Position numbers and translations under genes: made by a program. Positions 7,257 to 11,260 of a DNA stretch of 11,260 bases are shown here, piece by piece. The stretch is from SIG575 sp045632485. Lineage in GTDB: Bacteria > Bacillota > Clostridia > Oscillospirales > Acutalibacteraceae. A model generated the notes under the pieces. It worked only from the letters and a program-made list of their open reading frames with translations. It ran no database searches and was not told the DNA's origin. Within the stretch, counting starts at the first letter, position 1. Each line of letters begins with the position of its first letter. The stretch spans positions 1 to 11,260 of the forward strand of contig JAZQWT010000045.1 in NCBI GenBank assembly GCA_045632485.1, read 5' to 3'.

Positions 7257-8444
7257 TCACCCTTTATTCCAGAAATTAATATAATCTGATGAGATTTTAT
7301 CCCATCCGTAATTTTCTACCGCCGTTTTTCTTGCGAGAACACAAAGTTCTTTATATTTGTTTTCGTCTGAGTAAATATTTTCTTTTATCGTTTCGGTAAA
7401 GTTTTCTTCGTTATAAAATACGCATCCGTCTGAAAAAGCAAAAGTTCCTTTTTCATTTACAAGCACGGGAACACCTGCTGAAAACGCTTCTACAACAACA
7501 AGACCGAAAGCCTCATAATTTGACGGAAAGATTGTGGCATCTGCCATATTATAAAATTCGTTAAGCTCTTCACCCGGTGAAATCATACCAAGATATCTGA
7601 CCTGATTTTCCACGCCAAGTTTTTTGGCAGTTTCATCAACAAGATTTTTATATTCCTCATCAACTATACCGCCTGCATAAAGATAAACAAGATTTTCGTC
7701 TTCCTTCATTAAGTCTGAAAGAAGCTCAACAGACCTTGCCTGACCTTTATTTTCGTATACAGAGCCTACCTGCATAATAATTTTTTTATCTGAAAAACCT
7801 CTTTTTTCTTTTACGGTTTCTTTTTCTTCTTTTGTAAGAGGTGTATAAGCATCTGTATTCACACCGTTATTGATAACACAGATATTTTCTTCTTTTACAC
7901 CAAGGTGAGTTATAATATTATTCTTTGTTTCTTCATTGAGAACAAAAACCTTATCCGCTTTTTTCATACATTCGGCTTCCTGAAAATATCTTTCGCGGAT
8001 TGTATTTTCAATTTCTTTCCACGGCATTCTCCATACGCCTGTGTGGTTTGTGTAAGCCGTAATACATTTTTCTCTTAATTTTTCATTTACAAGCTTTGTA
8101 AAGAAAAACATATTGTACTGATTATGAAAATGAAAAACTACTTTTTCATTTGTGTTTTTCAGTATTTTCTTCAGTTTCATTGCAAGTGAAACTGAATATA
8201 CAACTCTTTTAAGCTTATGCACAATACCGAGCTGTAAATCGGTATTCATAAGAATTGACGGCACCTTCACCTCAGATATGGGAAGTGAGTTTTCTTTTCT
8301 GTTTTTATCGCACACATCAATTATTTCAACATCTTTCCCCTGCTTCATCATAGAGAGAGTCAGTTGTTCAACAATTATTTCGGTTGCTGCTGAAATTTTT
8401 GCAGGAATTGATGTATAACCTGTACCTATTTCGTAAATTTTCAT
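7257..8444 (-). CDS. GT4 glycosyltransferase
   Basis: A 395-residue GT-B enzyme. The N-terminus, KIYEIGTGYTSIPAK followed by SAATEIIVEQL (about residues 2-28), is the acceptor-side loop of a GT4 subgroup common in Firmicute glycan loci. Further on are FHFHNQYN (104-111), TNHTG (132-136) and VINNGVN (190-196). The donor domain shows VGSVYENKGQ (226-235) and the E-x7-E motif EAFGLVVVE (Glu311 to Glu319) followed by AFSAGVPV. No membrane segment is visible, so it should work on the cytosolic face on the growing lipid-linked oligosaccharide. The ATG at 8444 overlaps the upstream TGA (ATGA) and is preceded by a strong AGGAGGGAG site inside the end of the previous gene, so the start is secure. This site is stronger than those of its immediate neighbours and may raise expression here. 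Sugar specificity is unknown. Confidence 0.92.
   Translation of the reverse strand: MKIYEIGTGYTSIPAKISAATEIIVEQLTLSMMKQGKDVEIIDVCDKNRKENSLPISEVKVPSILMNTDLQLGIVHKLKRVVYSVSLAMKLKKILKNTNEKVVFHFHNQYNMFFFTKLVNEKLREKCITAYTNHTGVWRMPWKEIENTIRERYFQEAECMKKADKVFVLNEETKNNIITHLGVKEENICVINNGVNTDAYTPLTKEEKETVKEKRGFSDKKIIMQVGSVYENKGQARSVELLSDLMKEDENLVYLYAGGIVDEEYKNLVDETAKKLGVENQVRYLGMISPGEELNEFYNMADATIFPSNYEAFGLVVVEAFSAGVPVLVNEKGTFAFSDGCVFYNEENFTETIKENIYSDENKYKELCVLARKTAVENYGWDKISSDYINFWNKG
7258..7265 (-). promoter_or_regulatory. Ribosome binding site overlapping a stop codon (decides start at 7251)
   Basis: AAAGGGTG on the minus strand lies six bases before the ATG at 7251 of the radical SAM gene and overlaps the TGA of the previous GT4 gene. 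It supports the ATG over the GTG at 7260, which is part of the site itself. Confidence 0.55.
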
Positions 8445-9676
8445 TTTTTCTCCCTCCTGTAAATTTCTGTTATCTGTTTTATGTAATTTTTCGCACCGAA
8501 ACGCTTTCTTGCAAATTCACAAGCATTTTCGGCAAGATTTTTATACTCTTCTTCAGTTACGGAAGATGCTTTTTTCAAAGTTTCGGCAAGACTGTCTGCA
8601 TTACCTGATTCAAAAAGCCAGCCTGTTCTGTCAGGTATTGCCATTTCGGGAATACCGCCTATGTTTGCTCCGATTACAGGCTTACCTGCAGACATAGGCT
8701 CCATAAGTGCATAAGGACCGTTTTCAAAGCATTCGCTGGGAAGCACTACCGCATAGGCATTTTTTCTGACTTTTTCCAACTTTTCTCCTGTGATAAAGCC
8801 TGTCATTTCAACTTTATTTACAAGGTTGTTTTCTTTAATGTATTTATTGAGTTTTTCGTTTTCTTCCCCTGTCCCCGCAATAACAAGCCTGAAATTTTCA
8901 AGGTCTGCTTTATGGAAAGCTTTGAGCAGAGTAAAAACACCTTTATCCTGAGTAAGGCTCCCTAAAAAGAGAAAATAATTTTCTTTGCTTTCCGTTACGC
9001 GGAAATCTGTTTCAGGCGGTAAAAAGTTAGGAATGTTTTCAACAGAATTTTTCGTAATACCCGCTTTTAAAATTTCGTTTTTGTGGAAGGCTGAAGGAGT
9101 TACATAGTAATCAATTTTATCATAACTCTTATGTAACTTATAGAAATATGCTTCCGCACACGCTGCAATGCTTTTTATAAAACTGCCTGACATGCATCTG
9201 TTTTTTATGCAGTTAAAAAAGTTTCCGCCGTAACACGCCCTGCATTCTTTTCTTTCAGGTGTAAGAAGGCTTCCTATAGGACAAGTGCAGACCAAATCGT
9301 GTGCAGTAAAGACAACCGGGATTTTATACTTTTTGCACACATCAAGAATGCTTAAAGTAATCTGTCTGTGGACTAAATTAAGATGAACTGCATCAGGCTT
9401 TTCTTTTTTTACAAGGGCTTCAAAATTCCTTTTCGCCTCAAAGGAGTAAATTAGTTTTACTGCCATTTTAAGTTCGTCGAGTTTACTTGTTTTTCCTTTA
9501 TAGTCAACATTTTCCACAAAAAATTCTTCCTGCTCACAGGGCATATTTTTCTCGTGCTTCATTGCGAAAAAAACAACCTCATGACCTGCTTTTTTCAGAG
9601 CGTCTGCAAGAGCGAAATAATAAGTTTCACTTCCGCCTCTTCTGTAATGAAATTTATTGACTAAAAGAATTTTCAA
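8441..9676 (-). CDS. GT4 glycosyltransferase with internal cysteine cluster
   Basis: A 411-residue cytosolic GT-B enzyme of GT4 type. It starts with the classic KILLVNKFHYRRGGSE loop (GGSE at residues 14-17). The N-terminal domain has AHDLVCTCPIGSL followed by CRACYGG and CIKNRC, giving six cysteines between residues 130 and 161 (130, 132, 145, 148, 156, 161). A cysteine-bearing insertion after the HD motif is seen in a recognised subset of GT4 proteins; its role, structural or metal-binding, is not known to me. The C-terminal domain has LGSLTQDKGV (238-247) and an E-x7-E motif (Glu318, Glu326) in CFENGPYALMEP. It extends the repeat unit; donor and linkage cannot be inferred. I place the start at the TTG at 9676 because GGTGGGTG lies six bases upstream and homologues begin at this point. 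The alternative GTG at 9685 overlaps the upstream TGA by four bases but has no spaced ribosome site. The stop overlaps the next ATG (ATGA). Confidence 0.92.
   Translation of the reverse strand: MKILLVNKFHYRRGGSETYYFALADALKKAGHEVVFFAMKHEKNMPCEQEEFFVENVDYKGKTSKLDELKMAVKLIYSFEAKRNFEALVKKEKPDAVHLNLVHRQITLSILDVCKKYKIPVVFTAHDLVCTCPIGSLLTPERKECRACYGGNFFNCIKNRCMSGSFIKSIAACAEAYFYKLHKSYDKIDYYVTPSAFHKNEILKAGITKNSVENIPNFLPPETDFRVTESKENYFLFLGSLTQDKGVFTLLKAFHKADLENFRLVIAGTGEENEKLNKYIKENNLVNKVEMTGFITGEKLEKVRKNAYAVVLPSECFENGPYALMEPMSAGKPVIGANIGGIPEMAIPDRTGWLFESGNADSLAETLKKASSVTEEEYKNLAENACEFARKRFGAKNYIKQITEIYRREKK
8450..8458 (-). promoter_or_regulatory. Strong Shine-Dalgarno site inside the upstream GT4 gene
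   Basis: AGGAGGGAG lies at the end of the upstream GT4 coding region, five bases before the ATG at 8444. Combined with the ATGA overlap it gives both coupled and independent initiation of the downstream GT4 gene. Confidence 0.6.
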
Positions 9677-9681
9677 TTCTG

Positions 9682-10806
9682 TCACCCACCATACAATTCA
9701 AGTGTTTTTTCTGTTACCTTATCCCAATTATATTTGTTGAGAATAAAATCTTTTGCTTCTGCTTTATATTTTTTCACTTCATCTTCGTTGTCACAAAGAT
9801 GTTGCAGTTTTTCTGTTAAATCTTTTATGTTGCTTTTTTCAAAAACAACTGCTTTATCTTCCACAACATCTGTACATTCGCTGATTGAAGAAACAAGTGT
9901 GCAGTTGCCGTAGCTCATTGCCTCAAGAAGGCTCAGGGGCATTCCCTCAAGGTCTGAGGGCAAAGTGTAAATATACGCATTTGAATATAATTCATCAAGC
10001 TCTTTTCCCTGAACAAAGCCTGTGAAAATCACGTTTTCACCTGCAAGATTTTTCATCTCGTTATAAAAATCTTCGCTGTCAGATGCACCGCCTGCAATGA
10101 CAAGCTTTTTATCCGTTTTTACAGTTTTAAATGCTTCAAGGAGATATTTCACACCCTTTTCAGGCACAATTCTGCCCAGAAAAAGAATGTAACTGTCTTT
10201 TGAGAGACCATATTTTTCTTTGATTATTTCTGCAGTTTCTGTTTTCGGCTCACTTACACCGTTAGGGATGAAAACAGTTTTTCTCCCGTAAGTTTTTTCA
10301 AAATATTCCTGAACACCGCGGCTTAAAACTATAATTTCGTCAGCAATTTTAACTGCAACTTTTTCACCAAGCTTTATGTACTTAGAGCCAAAACCGCTTT
10401 TCCATTTTGCTCTCTGCCAATCAAGCCCGTGAATTGTGGCAATACATCTTTTGCCGAAAAGTTTTGGAAGCCACAGCATTGCACAAGGACCTTCAGCATG
10501 AAAATGCACAACATCGTATTTACCGAAAATAGTTTTAATTGCACCAAAAAAACTTGAAGTTACTGCCGCTAAACCTTTTTTATCAATTGTAATAACTTTT
10601 TTAAGTTTTACACCCTTATATGTTTTTATTTCAGAAACATCAAATTCCTGCCCCGAAACATGATGGCCGCCTCTGTTGTAGCAAGTAACTTTGTGACCTG
10701 CTTCAACCATTCTTGTTGACAATTCTTCAACAACAATTTCAATTCCGCCCTCGCGAGAGGGTATTCTCTTGTGTCCGAGCATTGCTATATTCATTTTGTT
10801 ATTCAT
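9682..10806 (-). CDS. GT4 glycosyltransferase (GHKRIPSREGGIE subgroup, resembling rhamnosyltransferase-type enzymes)
   Basis: A 374-residue GT-B fold retaining glycosyltransferase, probably adding an early sugar to the lipid-linked primer. The N-terminal domain opens with GHKRIPSREGGIE (residues 11-23, the donor/acceptor loop) and carries IHGLDWQRAKW near residue 125. Both are typical of the GT4 subgroup that includes streptococcal capsule rhamnosyltransferases with an N-terminal DUF1972-like region. The C-terminal domain has LGRIVPEKG (210-218), IPNGV near 181 and the E-x7-E donor-binding motif in DLEGMPLSLLEAMSYG (Glu287 and Glu295). Placement directly after the priming transferase fits the second-sugar transferase, but this is inference and the donor is unknown. 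The ATG at 10806 shares its A with the upstream TGA. An in-frame GTG at 10809, giving a GTGA overlap, is equally possible. No good ribosome site precedes either, so translation is probably coupled. Homologues often start at the later Met (10794), a third option. Confidence 0.92.
   Translation of the reverse strand: MNNKMNIAMLGHKRIPSREGGIEIVVEELSTRMVEAGHKVTCYNRGGHHVSGQEFDVSEIKTYKGVKLKKVITIDKKGLAAVTSSFFGAIKTIFGKYDVVHFHAEGPCAMLWLPKLFGKRCIATIHGLDWQRAKWKSGFGSKYIKLGEKVAVKIADEIIVLSRGVQEYFEKTYGRKTVFIPNGVSEPKTETAEIIKEKYGLSKDSYILFLGRIVPEKGVKYLLEAFKTVKTDKKLVIAGGASDSEDFYNEMKNLAGENVIFTGFVQGKELDELYSNAYIYTLPSDLEGMPLSLLEAMSYGNCTLVSSISECTDVVEDKAVVFEKSNIKDLTEKLQHLCDNEDEVKKYKAEAKDFILNKYNWDKVTEKTLELYGG
9683..9690 (-). 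promoter_or_regulatory. Ribosome binding site overlapping a stop codon (decides start at 9676)
   Basis: GGTGGGTG on the minus strand sits six bases before the TTG at 9676 and contains part of the TGA stop of the upstream GT4 gene. It supports TTG as the start over the GTG at 9685, which lies inside the site. Inferred from spacing only. Confidence 0.5.
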
Positions 10807-11260
10807 CACGATGCACCGTCTTTTTTCAGAACTACCTTTATTGTTTTAAGAAGAATTTTGAAATCAAGTGCAAAACTCCAGTTTGTTATGTAATAAGCAT
10901 CAAGTTTTACGACTTCTTCAAAATCAGTTATATTACTTCTTCCGCTTGTCTGCCACATTCCCGTTATACCGGGTTTCATTGCAAGACGGACTTTATGGTG
11001 GAAATCATATTTTTCATATTCCTCAACCGTTGGTGGACGTGTGCCGATAAGACTCATATCACCTTTAAGAACATTCCAGAACTGAGGAAGCTCATCAATA
11101 CTGAAGTCCCTGATAAAATGACCGATTCCCTTGATAATACGGGGGTCATCGTCCATTTTGAACATCATACCGTCTGCAATTTTATTCTGTTTCATAAGCT
11201 CCTTTTTACGTTCCTCTGCATCCATATACATTGAACGGAACTTATAAATTGTGAATTTTC
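10806..11260 (-). CDS. Polyprenyl-phosphate sugar-1-phosphate transferase, C-terminal part (runs off right edge)
   Basis: This is the priming enzyme: members of this family (bacterial sugar transferase, PF02397) move a sugar-1-phosphate from a nucleotide sugar to undecaprenyl phosphate at the inner face of the membrane, starting each repeat unit. The reading frame is open to the window edge, so the N-terminus is missing. The first visible residues include the family motif YKFRSM, followed by DAEER. Further in are DELPQFWNVLKGDMSLIGTRPP-type blocks, containing the Asp-Glu pair that is catalytic in this family, then KPGITGMWQ and a C-terminal NWSFALDFKILLKT segment that is typical for the family end. 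About 150 residues are visible, essentially the catalytic domain. Whether it has the N-terminal four-helix membrane region of long forms (about 460 residues) or is a short form cannot be seen. The sugar used cannot be read from the sequence. The methionine at 11231 lies inside the KFRSM motif and is not the start. It ends in TGA, one base overlapping the next gene. Confidence 0.95.
   Translation of the reverse strand, partial: KFTIYKFRSMYMDAEERKKELMKQNKIADGMMFKMDDDPRIIKGIGHFIRDFSIDELPQFWNVLKGDMSLIGTRPPTVEEYEKYDFHHKVRLAMKPGITGMWQTSGRSNITDFEEVVKLDAYYITNWSFALDFKILLKTIKVVLKKDGAS

Noticed and set aside
9682..10806. Firm naming of the first GT4 enzyme as a rhamnosyltransferase
   Set aside because: The N-terminal pattern resembles that group, but donor specificity cannot be read from these motifs and no dTDP-rhamnose genes are in view.
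10713..11234. 173-codon open frame on the plus strand
   Set aside because: It is antisense to the priming transferase and the start of a GT4 gene. Its composition is Phe/Ile/Cys-rich with no motif or matching operon partner.
1..11260. Promoters, terminators, RNA genes, insertion sequences, CRISPR or long repeats
   Set aside because: Gaps between genes are at most about 21 bases. I saw no hairpin plus T-run, tRNA-like fold, transposase motif or spaced repeat array.

Overview
The window is one uninterrupted stretch of a polysaccharide (capsule, exopolysaccharide or other surface glycan) biosynthesis operon of the Wzx/Wzy type. All eleven genes lie on the minus strand, so transcription runs from the right edge to the left edge. 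The DNA is AT-rich, AAA and GAA codons dominate, and several genes have strong AGGAGG-type ribosome binding sites. Together with the protein styles (clostridial-looking GT4 enzymes and a Gram-positive-type priming transferase) this suggests a low-GC Firmicute, probably a gut-type member of the Clostridia. That placement is inference; no taxonomic marker gene is present.

Layout in transcription order: (1) C-terminal part of a polyprenyl-phosphate sugar-1-phosphate transferase, cut by the right edge; (2-4) three GT4 glycosyltransferases linked by stop/start overlaps or 5-base gaps; (5) a radical SAM protein with a second, SPASM/twitch-like cysteine set; (6) a GT4 enzyme; (7) a GT2 enzyme; (8) a multi-pass Wzy-like polymerase; (9) a left-handed beta-helix acyltransferase; (10) a GT4 enzyme with a variant E-x7-D motif; (11) a polysaccharide pyruvyl transferase-family protein, cut by the left edge. 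Non-coding gaps are at most 21 bases. I see no promoter, terminator, RNA gene, insertion sequence, repeat array or CRISPR, so both ends of the operon lie outside the window.

Working model (inference from families): gene 1 puts the first sugar phosphate on undecaprenyl phosphate. Five GT4 enzymes and one GT2 enzyme extend it, giving up to about seven sugars if each acts once. The acyltransferase and the pyruvyl transferase decorate the unit, and the membrane polymerase joins units outside the membrane. The flippase (Wzx), chain-length and tyrosine-kinase regulators, and nucleotide-sugar synthesis genes are not in this window. The least explained component is the radical SAM protein, embedded in the middle of the glycosyltransferase run with no room for a peptide-substrate gene beside it. 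It is the best candidate for undescribed chemistry here. The rest looks like a recognisable, strain-variable glycan locus.
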